A stretch of 64,000 nt of DNA from Tritrichomonas foetus (GCA_001839685.1 MLAK01000627.1:41848-105847); one strand, 5' to 3'; shown: positions 1-9,251, counted from the first letter of the stretch. The notes: generated by a model not told the origin, from the letters alone. Made by a program: numbers and translations.

Positions 1-17
1 ATTGGCAAAGATGTCCT

Positions 18-1466
18 ATGGATGGACAAATGGGATATAAAATCACTGAAAACAATCAATCAATTTTTCAGAGGGTTCATGATCGAGAAGAAGATGATAA
101 TAGTGACGAAAGCCAAGAAAAAATTCAAATTGCAATCGAATCAATATCAAAAATTGTGGATAATGAAAATATCGAAGAATCTTTAAATAATTTAGTTCTT
201 TTTACAAACGATCCAGATTTTGATTTCATTGAAGGAGTTCCATCCCAGCTGGTGACCAATATTATTGCATATATGAGATCCTTTCCACAAAATCGAATTT
301 TTGCACTTTTTAGTGCTAGATTAATTGGCAATATTTGGCTTGCTGATGGTAAAAGCTATCCATTATTTGTAGATCCTGAATTAATTGAAAGTGTGACTTC
401 ACTCTGTCTTCAAAAAGTTGATGAAGAAATTGCACTTACTAGTATTCGTGCCCTTACCTGTTTAATCAACTCAACATATGAGAAAGGAAGTCCAGTTTTT
501 GCAGTTGACCAATTAGATGCAATTCTGAATGAATCAATTATGAATCAATTTCTCTCATTTTTCGATTCAAATAATGGTGATTTAATTTTAGCTTTTCTTT
601 CTTTACTTGAAGCGATTTCTCAAACTTATCAAAAAGAGTTACTTCAAGTTGTTCATCATCCCAAATTTTTTGAGATTTTAAATGTCGAAACTTTTTTTGA
701 ATCTTGTTTATCATTTCTTTGTAACTTGTCAAAAAATGAAGAATGTTTTACTATTGTTTTCAATTCAGATTTCCGACAAATTTTTCTTTCATACTTGCCA
801 AAAATCAAAAATCCAGTTACTCTAAATAAGTTTTATTCTGTACTTTCGCTTTTTGTCAAGAAATATGGAGATGATTTCATTAAACCCGAATTTTGGTCAA
901 TTGTTACTCATCATTTATTAGAAATGGCAACTTTAGACACTACAGAAATATTTGCTTTTATAGAAACAGTTATTCTCATATATCCAAAATGCCTCAATGA
1001 TGAATTATGGACAAATATTTTTTCAATATCTGAACAATTTTCGTTTGCAAATAAAGAAAGATGTGCTGTAATGCTATGCATATATTTCCATGATTTTCAG
1101 AATTCCATCGTTCTCAATTTGGAATCTCCACCATTGAGTATTGCCATCAATGGTGGATATGAGTTTATTCTCAATATTGCCGCACAGACAAAAAATCCAA
1201 TATCATTAAAAACGATGCTGGAATTCTTGACTGAATATTTAATTAAAAGTCCAGAAACTTTTTTGCCAATTATTCATGAAAGTGATATTATTGAGCAATT
1301 GAAATTGATGAAAGAAGGAAAGACACCTAAAAAAGAGATTCAAGATGAAGATTTAGGATATATTGACGATGACAGCGATCTTGTTACATTAATTGAATCC
1401 TTTTTGACCCTTGTTTCCTTTTCTTTTTTAAGTCCTTTCAAAGACAACTTTTATGAATCAGAATAG
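18..1466 (+). CDS. ARM/HEAT-like alpha-helical protein, function unknown
   Basis: A 482-residue reading frame ending in TAG. The first ATG is at 18, but the frame has no stop between base 3 and 18, so the true start could lie left of the window; a second ATG is at 30. The protein is a run of amphipathic helices rich in Leu, Ile and Phe with an acidic N-terminus and an acidic stretch near residues 435-455, which is the look of an armadillo-type or HEAT-type solenoid. No catalytic motif, signal peptide or membrane span is visible. Solenoids of this type usually serve as protein-binding scaffolds; the partner here cannot be told. The next gene is on the same strand 361 bp downstream. The fold call is an inference from helix pattern only. 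Confidence 0.6.
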   Translation: MDGQMGYKITENNQSIFQRVHDREEDDNSDESQEKIQIAIESISKIVDNENIEESLNNLVLFTNDPDFDFIEGVPSQLVTNIIAYMRSFPQNRIFALFSARLIGNIWLADGKSYPLFVDPELIESVTSLCLQKVDEEIALTSIRALTCLINSTYEKGSPVFAVDQLDAILNESIMNQFLSFFDSNNGDLILAFLSLLEAISQTYQKELLQVVHHPKFFEILNVETFFESCLSFLCNLSKNEECFTIVFNSDFRQIFLSYLPKIKNPVTLNKFYSVLSLFVKKYGDDFIKPEFWSIVTHHLLEMATLDTTEIFAFIETVILIYPKCLNDELWTNIFSISEQFSFANKERCAVMLCIYFHDFQNSIVLNLESPPLSIAINGGYEFILNIAAQTKNPISLKTMLEFLTEYLIKSPETFLPIIHESDIIEQLKLMKEGKTPKKEIQDEDLGYIDDDSDLVTLIESFLTLVSFSFLSPFKDNFYESE

Positions 1467-1827
1467 GCATTCTTGTTTTAATTAATAAAAATATAGTAAA
1501 TATTTTCTTTCTTCGACAATTTCTTTTGATGATTTATTTCTTTTGATGTTTTATTTCTTCAGTTTCTTGATTTCGTGATTGATTTGATTGAATCATATAT
1601 GTTCAAAAATTAATCAACACTTCTCGTTGATCTGCAAATTCGACATTTTTTGTAATTAAAAATTCAATGATTCTCTATCAAATCTATTAAACGCTTTACA
1701 AAATCTTTTGAATTTGATGAACGATCGATTTTTCTGATCTTTCAAATTAATTTTTTCAGAAGGTTATTTGAATAAAATATATTTGCTTTTGAGTTAATTC
1801 AAAAAGTAAAACGTTTGATCACATAAC
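1467..1827. other. intergenic, promoter region of the YbaK-type gene
   Basis: AT-rich spacer with T-rich runs around 1500-1560. Apart from an AAAAAGT motif at about 1801-1807 and the initiator-like site at 1819-1825, nothing is recognisable. Confidence 0.5.
1819..1825 (+). promoter_or_regulatory. initiator (Inr)-like site of the YbaK-type gene
   Basis: TCACATA fits the trichomonad initiator consensus TCA(+1)-Py-(T/A). The presumed +1 A at 1821 is 7 nt before the ATG at 1828, matching the very short 5' leaders known in Trichomonas vaginalis. Confidence 0.5.
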
Positions 1828-2298
1828 ATGACTACCGAGCATGTTCGCGAATACCTGAAACAGTTTGGCCGTGACCAAGAAGTTCTCGAACTTGAACTTT
1901 CAAGCGCGACGGTTTCTCTTGCAGCAGAAGCCCTCAACGTCGAACCCGGAAGAATCGCCAAAACCATGTCTTTTTATGACGCCGATAAAACAAAGTGCAT
2001 TTTAGTTGTTGCCGCAGGAGACAAAAAAATTGACAATGCCAAATTCAGGGCTGAATTCAACATCAAATCGAAGATGCTTCAATCAAAAGATGTTGAGAAG
2101 TTGACTGGATACGCTCCAGGTGGCGTCTGCCCGTTTGCCAATCCAGAATCTGCTCGAGTGTTCCTTGATGTTTCTCTCAAAAGGTTCGAAACAGTTTATC
2201 CAGCATGCGGAACAGATAATTCGGCAATTAAACTGACATGTGATGATTTGGAGAAACTTTCAAAATCCGTCAAATGGATTGACATCACCAAAGATTAA
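1828..2298 (+). CDS. YbaK/ProX-family aminoacyl-tRNA deacylase (editing protein)
   Basis: 156 residues, the full length of a stand-alone YbaK/ProX/EbsC domain, an enzyme that hydrolyses mischarged tRNA such as Cys-tRNA(Pro). The family hallmarks are present: an invariant lysine in the GRIAKT motif (K45), the VVAAGDKK strand (about 60-67) and a glycine-rich loop GYAPGGVCPF (94-103). In the last motif Cys replaces the usual Ser. No targeting peptide is seen, so it is probably cytosolic. The coding sequence is clearly richer in G and C than its flanks and reads like a compact bacterial protein, so lateral transfer from bacteria is possible. The stop is followed by A (TAAA), matching the trichomonad polyadenylation signal that overlaps the stop. 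Family call is firm; the exact tRNA substrate is not known. Confidence 0.88.
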   Translation: MTTEHVREYLKQFGRDQEVLELELSSATVSLAAEALNVEPGRIAKTMSFYDADKTKCILVVAAGDKKIDNAKFRAEFNIKSKMLQSKDVEKLTGYAPGGVCPFANPESARVFLDVSLKRFETVYPACGTDNSAIKLTCDDLEKLSKSVKWIDITKD

Positions 2299-2803
2299 AT
2301 TTTCGGGTAAATTTTTTTTCCATTTTTTCATATTAATTTCTTTCTTTTAAATTTTCCATCAAGCAGAAAATAAGATGTATTAAACACATAAATACACAAT
2401 TTTACACTCAAATAATAAATCTTCATGGAAATTATTGTTCCAATTTTATGATTTTCAATTTTTGTTATTAAATTTTTGGAATTTTCTATTTTTAAGAACG
2501 ATTTTAATGCGTCTTGTTTTAGATTTAGAAAAATGGATTGAAATAATAATTAGATGAAATGATTTTCTCTCATTTTCAATATGTTCATATAAAGTTCCTT
2601 CATTTTTTATATCTAATAATCAGAAAATTCATTCAAACTCTCACCGTTTCAAATTTTTCCCAAAAAAGTCATTCGTAAATCTCATTTTCGAATCCCGCCA
2701 CTTTAAATCATCATATTATAATCATGAAAAATTGAGATAGAGATAGTCGTGAAAGAGCTGAAAGATGAATTCAAACAATAAGAAATAATAACATTTAATA
2801 CAA
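2299..2803. other. intergenic between convergent genes
   Basis: 505 bp of AT-rich sequence separating the 3' ends of the YbaK-type gene (+) and the ubiquilin-like gene (-). No coding frame, repeat or RNA structure was recognised. Confidence 0.5.
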
Positions 2804-3763
2804 CTAACATTCCGGTCTTGGTCTCTTCCGCAGCAGCTGCTCAGCCTTTTGAACGTTTCCGCCTGTTTCTCGAAGCGCCTGAAGGATTCCTTCCTCGTCT
2901 GTAAATCCCATATTTTTTAATGCCGTGAGTTGATCGGCAAATTTCTCTTTGAGGGCAGATATCGTATTGTCTTTCCCTCGGCGACCGTTTGCAGCTTCCC
3001 AGGTTGTTGGGGGCGCATCCAATTGCCTTTCGTAAAATGAGAATCTCGGCGTTAAAGACAGAGCAGTATTTTGGAATACGTTTTTCTTCTTTTTCCAGCA
3101 ATTCGGCAGAGCTTTTTCGCTGATTTTTGGAACATATACGATATTGGTATATCCAGATGCCCTTGAGCTAGTTGTTGGTGCTGGCTCCTCATCCATTACT
3201 GACTGTAGGAGGCGATAGCCATCTGGCGTGGCCTCGAACTGAGCGAATGTCATGTCTTGAGATTGCGCCACAAATTGAAGAGTTTTCTCGCTGAGTGGCC
3301 GTTCGGAGGACTTGACGGCTTGTGCCGCATCATCCAAAATTTGCTGAATTTCTGGATTAATTCGAGCCGCTGATTTCAATACCGGATGTTCGAGAATTTG
3401 GTTGATTTCGTCGATCGCAAGCGCAAATTTGGTCGAGGATGACTCGCCGAGCGTGTTGACGAGTTCGAATAGGCGAGAAAGTAATGCTGATGCTTTCGGT
3501 CTTTCGACTTTCTGATGTTTTATGGCCAAATAGACGATATCGTTCGCATTGATGTTGTAGAATCCAAGCGTCATGTCATCACAGAGAACTTTCCCCCTGA
3601 AGACAAGCCGCTGTTGCTGGGGTGGGATGAAGCATTGTCGCATAATTTGTTCTTTGAGAGAAAAGATTGTGTCAACTCGAGAAGCCTGAGTCTCGATAAT
3701 TGTCCCATCGATTTGCTTGATCTTAATTGTGGCCGGGCGAACTCGGGCACTCAGAGAAAGCAT
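2804..3763 (-). CDS. ubiquilin/Dsk2-like UBL-UBA shuttle protein
   Basis: 319 residues. The N-terminal ubiquitin-like domain (about 11-84) carries the LVFRGKVL strand and the N-INANDIVYL ending typical of UBL domains. A C-terminal UBA domain (about 275-315) has the ALKNMGF motif followed by a helix ending in AEQLLRKR. Between them is a helical segment (85-190) and a low-complexity linker. This order is that of ubiquilin/Dsk2 or related shuttle factors, which carry ubiquitinated clients to the proteasome through UBL (proteasome) and UBA (ubiquitin) contacts. A STI1 repeat is not obvious, so another UBL-UBA protein is possible. The gene is G/C-rich compared with its surroundings, a trait shared with other likely highly expressed genes here. 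An ACTTTTT motif lies 43-50 nt before the ATG. Confidence 0.8.
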   Translation of the reverse strand: MLSLSARVRPATIKIKQIDGTIIETQASRVDTIFSLKEQIMRQCFIPPQQQRLVFRGKVLCDDMTLGFYNINANDIVYLAIKHQKVERPKASALLSRLFELVNTLGESSSTKFALAIDEINQILEHPVLKSAARINPEIQQILDDAAQAVKSSERPLSEKTLQFVAQSQDMTFAQFEATPDGYRLLQSVMDEEPAPTTSSRASGYTNIVYVPKISEKALPNCWKKKKNVFQNTALSLTPRFSFYERQLDAPPTTWEAANGRRGKDNTISALKEKFADQLTALKNMGFTDEEGILQALRETGGNVQKAEQLLRKRPRPEC

Positions 3764-4722
3764 TTTCTCCTTCTTTGAAAAACTGCGAATTATGAATTAG
3801 ACTCACAAAAAGTTTTAAGATTGAAGATTTTTGATAGAAATTTTCTGGAAATTATTTGTGAAGAAATTATGAAATTAAATCCATGAGAACTTTTTCCGAA
3901 TTGTCGAAAAATAATTTTTCTATGATTCTCTCATTGAAATTGTGATTAGTTTTAATTGAAATTTATGTAAAGTATTCATAAATAAATATAATCATAAAAT
4001 TTTGAAAAGAAAAACTTTCTCTTTTCACCCGTTACTTGGTCACTTTTGTATTAATTTATCATCGCGAGTGATGTCGATCTCTTTCTTCATGCGGAAAGAA
4101 AAGGTATAAGCAGAAAAATCTCGACTTCCCAAGGAAATCTATGTCTCGTCAATGTTGTGATTATGCCAATTTTATTCCACAATCATTTATGAATTCTTAT
4201 TTGTGAAATGAATATTATTGGTAATAAATTATATGTGAATAAGGTTTTGGTGAACATGAATGCAAGCATTTGATTGTGCTATCTAAATACATTTAAATAT
4301 TTGTTAACATAAAATAACATGCTTTAGATTATTCTAATGATCATTAACTAAAATAAATATGTGATGTATAGTATGAACACATTTTATGATTTTAGATCAT
4401 GAAAAACCAGTCTGAAGAAAATCGATAATAATCACATTCTTTCTCATATTGGGTGCTTTGAAATATCAAAGATGTTTAGGTTTATATGCACTCCTTGGAG
4501 TTGGCATCATTTCATTTTTGTATCAAAATCATGGTTTTCATATAATATTTTTTTTTTTTTGTCCAAAAGACATTCAAGAGGAAAAGGATTCATGACTGCT
4601 TTTAATAAAAAAAAAATTATATCAGCATCTCCATTTTTAGCTTTTAAATTTCAGATAATAATTCGAGATTTTAAAAAAAAGCGCATTTAGTGAAAAATAG
4701 AATATTCAGTTAAAGGTAGTTT
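3764..4722. other. intergenic, nothing recognised
   Basis: About 960 bp of AT-rich sequence containing the promoter side of the UBL-UBA gene and the 3' flank of ARL3. Short open stretches are present but have no coding character. Confidence 0.5.
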
Positions 4723-5281
4723 TTACTTGATTGCTTGGACAAGCCATTTAAGACCATCATCAAGTCCACTTCCGGTGATGGCTGAGCATCCTTGAATTTG
4801 CCATGGGTGGTCCCTGATCTTGTGGAGGTCGAGGGCGACTGTAACCTGATCAGCTGGAAGAGCTGTAGCGAGATCCTGCTTGTTGGCGAAAATAAGAACT
4901 GGAACGTTGGCCAATTTTGGATCGGCCAAAAGACTAGTTAATTCGAGGGAGGTTTCTTCAAGACGTGGTTCATCCGCACAGTCGACCACCCAGACGAGGG
5001 CATCTGTATTCTCGTAGTAGTTATCCCAGTATTGACGAATAGCCTTCTGGCCTCCGATATCCCATACGTTGAACTTGAAGGAATCGGCCTGGACTGTTTT
5101 CACGTTGAAGCCGCGTGTTGGTGATGTCTCAGTTGGATCTTCATTGCACAAATTCTTTAAGATTGTTGTTTTTCCGGCATTATCGAGTCCAAGAAGTCTG
5201 AGTGTTAGAAAATAAAGCATACAATATCCTGCATTCGTGGTCGGAACGACGCATTTGTTGAAGAAGACGAAGAAGACCCAT
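4723..5281 (-). CDS. ARL3: ADP-ribosylation factor-like GTPase ARL3, spliced
   Basis: Two exons, 5281-5223 and 5197-4723, joined across a 25-nt intron, give a 177-residue small GTPase, close to the usual ARL3 length. The joined N-terminus begins [10 protein letters not shown] and continues [14 protein letters not shown], which is the ARL3 pattern; without splicing this N-terminus is lost. Visible motifs are the P-loop GLDNAGKT (23-30), the switch II WDIGGQ, and NKQD for guanine recognition, plus TPTRGFN-like switch I sequence. ARL3 with RP2 and UNC119/PDE6-delta releases lipidated cargo into cilia and flagella, which agrees with the IFT139 gene further right. A TCACTTTTTTT initiator-like site lies just upstream of the ATG. 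The coding sequence is relatively G/C-rich. ARL2 is the main alternative, but the N-terminus and length favour ARL3. Confidence 0.9.
5198..5222 (-). other. 25-nt spliceosomal intron in ARL3
   Basis: On the minus strand the interval starts GTATGC and ends CTAACACTCAG. This matches the trichomonad intron signature (5' GTAYGT-like, fused branch point and 3' site ACTAACACACAG) and the known 23-25 nt size class of short introns in Trichomonas vaginalis. It splits Leu-20 in phase 2, and removal restores the GTPase frame exactly. Confidence 0.9.
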
Positions 5282-5284
5282 TTT

Positions 5285-5295
5285 AAAAAAAGTGA
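5285..5295 (-). promoter_or_regulatory. initiator-like site of ARL3
   Basis: TCAC followed by a T run on the minus strand fits TCA(+1)-Py-(T/A). The presumed start A (plus coordinate 5293) is 12 nt before the ATG. Its fit supports 5281 as the true start. Confidence 0.55.
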
Positions 5296-5718
5296 TAATA
5301 ATTTAATCAAACGGACTTTTTCAAAATTGAAATAAACTGAATTTCACAAAGATATGCTTATATTTTCCTATGAAAAAAATGTTCGAATGAAATTTTGGTT
5401 TTGGAACTTATCTTCAAGAATCATTTCTATAATGATACACCAACACTAGAATTCGAATTCCATGCTGCGTGATTAGTTGCCGTTTACAATTATCTTTTAA
5501 TCAAATATTTCCGAGAAAATCAATATGACAATTGAAAAGTTATGATGACGACGTCATCATAATTTGCCAATAAGCATGGTTAGAATTTAACTTTTTGTAT
5601 GAAATTTTGGTCAAATTTGAAAAAGTCACAAAATGTGATGAATTTGCAACTAGTGTTTGAAAAGGGAATATACTTAATAATTAGTTAGTTAAGCGAAACT
5701 TCCTCTCAATCTTTATGA

Positions 5719-6244
5719 CTAGAATCTATAGGTGCCACTTATGGTCATTTTCCACTTTTTTATTCATTCTTATGTCACATGACTATTTATTTCCATTGAA
5801 AAGCGGAACTTTTTCAATGCATATCAGTATTTCTTATGATCGATAGAACGCCCAAAAAACGGCAGAGTACAAAAACTACGATTCCCACGTTATGGACGCC
5901 AACATGTGATGAAAAAGACAGGGCTGGATAATTATAGAGGTGAAAAGAACACATCAAAATAAATTTGTCCTTAACTGCCATTTTTGGCCTGTGCAAAATT
6001 GAAGTATATTTAGCCTTTGCATTTCACCTCAATATTGAGGTTTCTCCCCTTTTTTTACCTTCAAGTTCTCCATGTGACGATCAATTTTTACATATCTGTT
6101 TTTCAATAGTCCAAATTTGAATAGAAGAATGGTCTTTCTAAGAAGATGATTTTTTTCCCCTAATTTTTCACTTCACCATTTTTGCCCATATGAGCACTTT
6201 TTTTGGGCATAAAAGTGTCCATATGTGGCACCTATACTAGAATC
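5719..6244. mobile_element. non-autonomous inverted-repeat element (MITE-like) with 8-bp target duplication
   Basis: The element itself is 5727-6236, 510 bp. The left end reads TATAGGTGCCACTTATGG and the right end, read inward on the other strand, TATAGGTGCCACATATGG, matching at 17 of 18 positions; similarity then fades. It is flanked on both sides by the same 8 bases, CTAGAATC (5719-5726 and 6237-6244), as expected for a target-site duplication. Inside are a second imperfect inverted repeat near the right end (6187-6201 with 6211-6225, 13 of 15 pairs) and a perfect 16-bp palindrome at 6026-6041. No transposase frame is present. An 8-bp duplication is typical of hAT and a few other cut-and-paste superfamilies, so the mobilising transposase would be elsewhere. 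Superfamily assignment is open. Confidence 0.75.
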
Positions 6245-6388
6245 TTATTAAAAATGCTATTTTTTAACCAAAAAGATTTTCACATTAATATTAATGAAAC
6301 ATTAATTGTTATTTCATCTAAAGTTATATTATTAATTCATTATTCAATTGAATGATATTTTGATTGCTTTGGATCATTGTTGAATACT

Positions 6389-7532
6389 TCAAAAATACAC
6401 CAAACATTTTTTTATAAATCGTGATATATAAATTAAATTAATTCGTCTTAGAGATTGATGAGAGAATTTTTTAATAGACAATACTCAATCATCTATAAAC
6501 CAAAAATCAATTGTTAATGAACCTTTAGAATCCCATGTTAATCTGAATTCTCTAGAGCCCCAATTCAATAATATTGGAGTGACTTGATTCCATAACTTAT
6601 TCACAAGAGAAATACCTAAATCCCTTAATATTTAAATTCGTGAGTTGTTCAAAATGATATTTGAATTTTGACCATTTGGTGAGGTTTTAAGTAGATTTGG
6701 ATTTGTTTTCTCTGAGTCATTTTTTCTTTTGAGTTGTGGTTAATTGTGTGTTTAATTGATTCCACTTCTTGATCGTTTTCGAGGGAAATCAATCGTAAAA
6801 GAATTAGATATTTCATTTGTCTGTTAACTTTGTTGATGTTTACATGATTGATGTTTGAGAAAGAAACATAAACTCTCTTCATGAACCAGTGTTTCATGGG
6901 ATTTGAACTTATTTGACCAATTATATTTACCACAGTCGATATCAATTATATGGCTTCTTAATACAGAGCAACTAGATTTGTTTTCCAAATTGCATAATCA
7001 CCAAAAAACTCAAATAGATATCAAAAAGAATAACTCCAAGTCGGAGTCTCTGATAGAGATTGCTAATTAATAAATGAAAATTCTTCTAAATATCAGGTTC
7101 ATATAATAATCACAATCCATGATATGAAATAACACTGTTTCCAAACAGAAGTCAATAAAAATATTAATTGAATATGAACAATTTTTTTTCAAGATCAAAC
7201 TAATCAAACTCTAAATATTTAGGTTCAGTCTCAGTCAAGAAATTTACAATTTTTGATAATAAACCATTCAGATCACTTTCCTCTTTCAAATTTCTACATT
7301 TTGGCACAATTCTTATGAATTCACAGTGAATTCAATTTTTTATTTAATCAAATTTTGATTCAATTAAATTAACCTCAAAAAATATTCTCGATAAAATAAT
7401 TTCAGAGTTTGAGTGTATTTTATTTGATTTGTTATTTGGCCAAATATAAAGCCTTTTCATAATATCGATGGGATCGAAAATATTCAAATTTCTGATCATC
7501 GACAAAAATCTATTCAACTTAAACTTTTTCAT
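6389..7532 (-). pseudogene. decayed coding relic(s), family not recognised
   Basis: On the minus strand two adjacent stretches have the residue make-up of real protein but are broken by stops. The first (7532-7200) starts at an ATG, reads MKKFKLNRFLSMIRNLNIFD, meets TAA at 7346-7344 and a nearby TGA, then continues in the same frame to a TAG at 7200. The second (about 7071-6389) needs one frame change near 6990 and then holds one frame with about six stops over some 180 codons; it includes the Trp-rich run LNWGSREFRLTWDSKG. They could be one old gene of about 1.1 kb. Chance open frames are possible in AT-rich DNA, but the stop density is well below expectation and tryptophan is over-represented. 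The family was not recognised. Confidence 0.35.
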
Positions 7533-7646
7533 AACAATGTTCTTCTTTTAATCCACTTATTTGAGAAAAAATAAATTAACTTTTTCAATGTCAGTTGACT
7601 TTTTGAGAGGCCACCAAACTCGAGAATTTTATACAATTAAAATCTG

Positions 7647-9251
7647 ATGACCGAGTCCGACTATGGTATCAAATCAGATGAATCTATTTCCCTTTCAGGC
7701 GAAAGCGATCAAGAAAAGCGAGATACAGAAGCAGCAGAACAATTTAGACTCGGTGGTCGAACCCCTCTCTCAACAATATGCCACTTAATGGTTGGCCCCC
7801 TTTTTTCACAACTTGCGCAATCATTTTATGGCCTTATGGACTCGTTTTGGATTTCTCGTTCAATTGGAACCAAAGGCATGACTGTCATGGGAATTATATT
7901 GGTTGTTGATTTCATCAACATCGCTTTTGCTCAATTTTTCAATGTGGCAATGAGTACCAGAATTTCATTTCTATTTGGTCGCAAAATGAAAGAAGAATGC
8001 GCTCAAGTCGTTGTCGATTTATTGCGTATGTGCGTTTTGATCGGAATTTTAGTGCCAGCTGTCCTAATTCCTTGTGTGAAACCGCTTATGAGATGGTATG
8101 GCGGTAATGATGAAATTGTTGATATGTGCCTCGATTTTCTGCTGCCAGCTTTATGCTGCAGCATGATCAACTACACATATTTATCACTTTGTGGTCTTCT
8201 CCAAGCTATGGGAAACTCAGTAATTTATGGAATCTGCCAAGTTACTTCAGCCATTTTAAACATGGCTGTTTTTGATCCATTATTCCTTCTTGGCTTCAAA
8301 ACAGGTATGTGGGGTGCTTCTCTTGCTACAGCATTATCTAACTTCTTCCCAATGATTATACTTTATATTTTGTTATTTAGAGGAAAATTCGTTGTCAAGC
8401 CTAAGTTTTCAAATTATGTGAGAAAGTTCAATCCACATTGCTGGAGTGCATTGCGAGTGTCTGTGAGTCAATTTATTGCCAACTTAGCTTCATCACTTCC
8501 AGTTCTTTTGCTTTCTAAGCTTGTTGCACAATCATCAACAACTGCTGGAATTTATACTGAAGCAATGGCTGCTTGGAATGTTCAAGATCGTCTCTATGTT
8601 TTCGCGATTTGCGTTTGCAATGGATTAAATCAAGGTTTCTTACCAGCAGCTTCATTCGCATACGGATCAAATCGATTAAATCGTCTTCTCCATATGTTTG
8701 GAATTACAATTTTAATTGGAACATGCTGGACAACATTGGTTTGCATTTTAATTACAACACTCCCGCAATACTTTGCAAAGATTTGGGGAAGTGATGAAAA
8801 ATTCATTGATGTGACATCTAAAATGCTCAGGATAGGTTTTGCATCTTGCTTCTTAAATCAGATCATTTTGACAACAACAGCATGCTTACAAGCAATGAAG
8901 ATGGTTACTTTATCAATTGTTACTTCTATTTTGACAATGCTGATTCCAATTCCTATCTTTTCATTAATTTTATACTATACAAAGAAAGATGATCCAGTGA
9001 GATTAATCTTCTCGTTTATTGGACATGATATTTGGGCACTTTCAGTTACAATTATTATCATTATTTGGAAGCTCAGATTTTTATGGAAAGCGCCAAAGGA
9101 TGCTGTTGTTCTGGCTGAAAGAGAAAATGCCAATCAACAATATAATGGCTCATCATCATCATCGAAATCTTCAAGATCTTCAAGGTCATCATCATCATCA
9201 GGTTCGTCTTCAAGTTCATATTCACTTCAAGAAAACCAAAGTGAGTTATAG
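7647..9251 (+). CDS. MATE-family multidrug/organic cation efflux transporter
   Basis: 534 residues with about twelve hydrophobic spans arranged in two six-span halves, the MatE architecture. Family-type sequence is seen in the first span region (PLFSQLAQSFYGLMDSFWIS) and in GLLQAMGNS, with a matching NGLNQGFLPAASFAYGS stretch in the second half. MATE proteins export drugs and metabolites using a proton or sodium gradient; here it would sit in the plasma or a vacuolar membrane. The N-terminus (about 1-45) is acidic and cytosolic, and the last 40 residues are almost pure Ser with a few Arg and Lys, a likely phosphorylated tail. Two ACTTTTT motifs lie at 7579-7585 and 7598-7604, roughly 45-65 nt before the ATG. 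Confidence 0.9.
   Translation: MTESDYGIKSDESISLSGESDQEKRDTEAAEQFRLGGRTPLSTICHLMVGPLFSQLAQSFYGLMDSFWISRSIGTKGMTVMGIILVVDFINIAFAQFFNVAMSTRISFLFGRKMKEECAQVVVDLLRMCVLIGILVPAVLIPCVKPLMRWYGGNDEIVDMCLDFLLPALCCSMINYTYLSLCGLLQAMGNSVIYGICQVTSAILNMAVFDPLFLLGFKTGMWGASLATALSNFFPMIILYILLFRGKFVVKPKFSNYVRKFNPHCWSALRVSVSQFIANLASSLPVLLLSKLVAQSSTTAGIYTEAMAAWNVQDRLYVFAICVCNGLNQGFLPAASFAYGSNRLNRLLHMFGITILIGTCWTTLVCILITTLPQYFAKIWGSDEKFIDVTSKMLRIGFASCFLNQIILTTTACLQAMKMVTLSIVTSILTMLIPIPIFSLILYYTKKDDPVRLIFSFIGHDIWALSVTIIIIIWKLRFLWKAPKDAVVLAERENANQQYNGSSSSSKSSRSSRSSSSSGSSSSSYSLQENQSEL

Noticed and set aside
3515..3778. 87-codon plus-strand open frame
   Set aside because: It lies antisense to the UBL domain of the ubiquilin-like gene and mirrors its codons.
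4472..4690. 72-codon plus-strand open frame after the ARL3 3' end
   Set aside because: Composition (Phe, Lys, Ile from homopolymers) is that of random AT-rich DNA and no initiator site precedes it.
5814..5996. 60-codon frame inside the inverted-repeat element, considered as a transposase remnant
   Set aside because: Too short and with no catalytic DDE/DDD pattern or helix-turn-helix.
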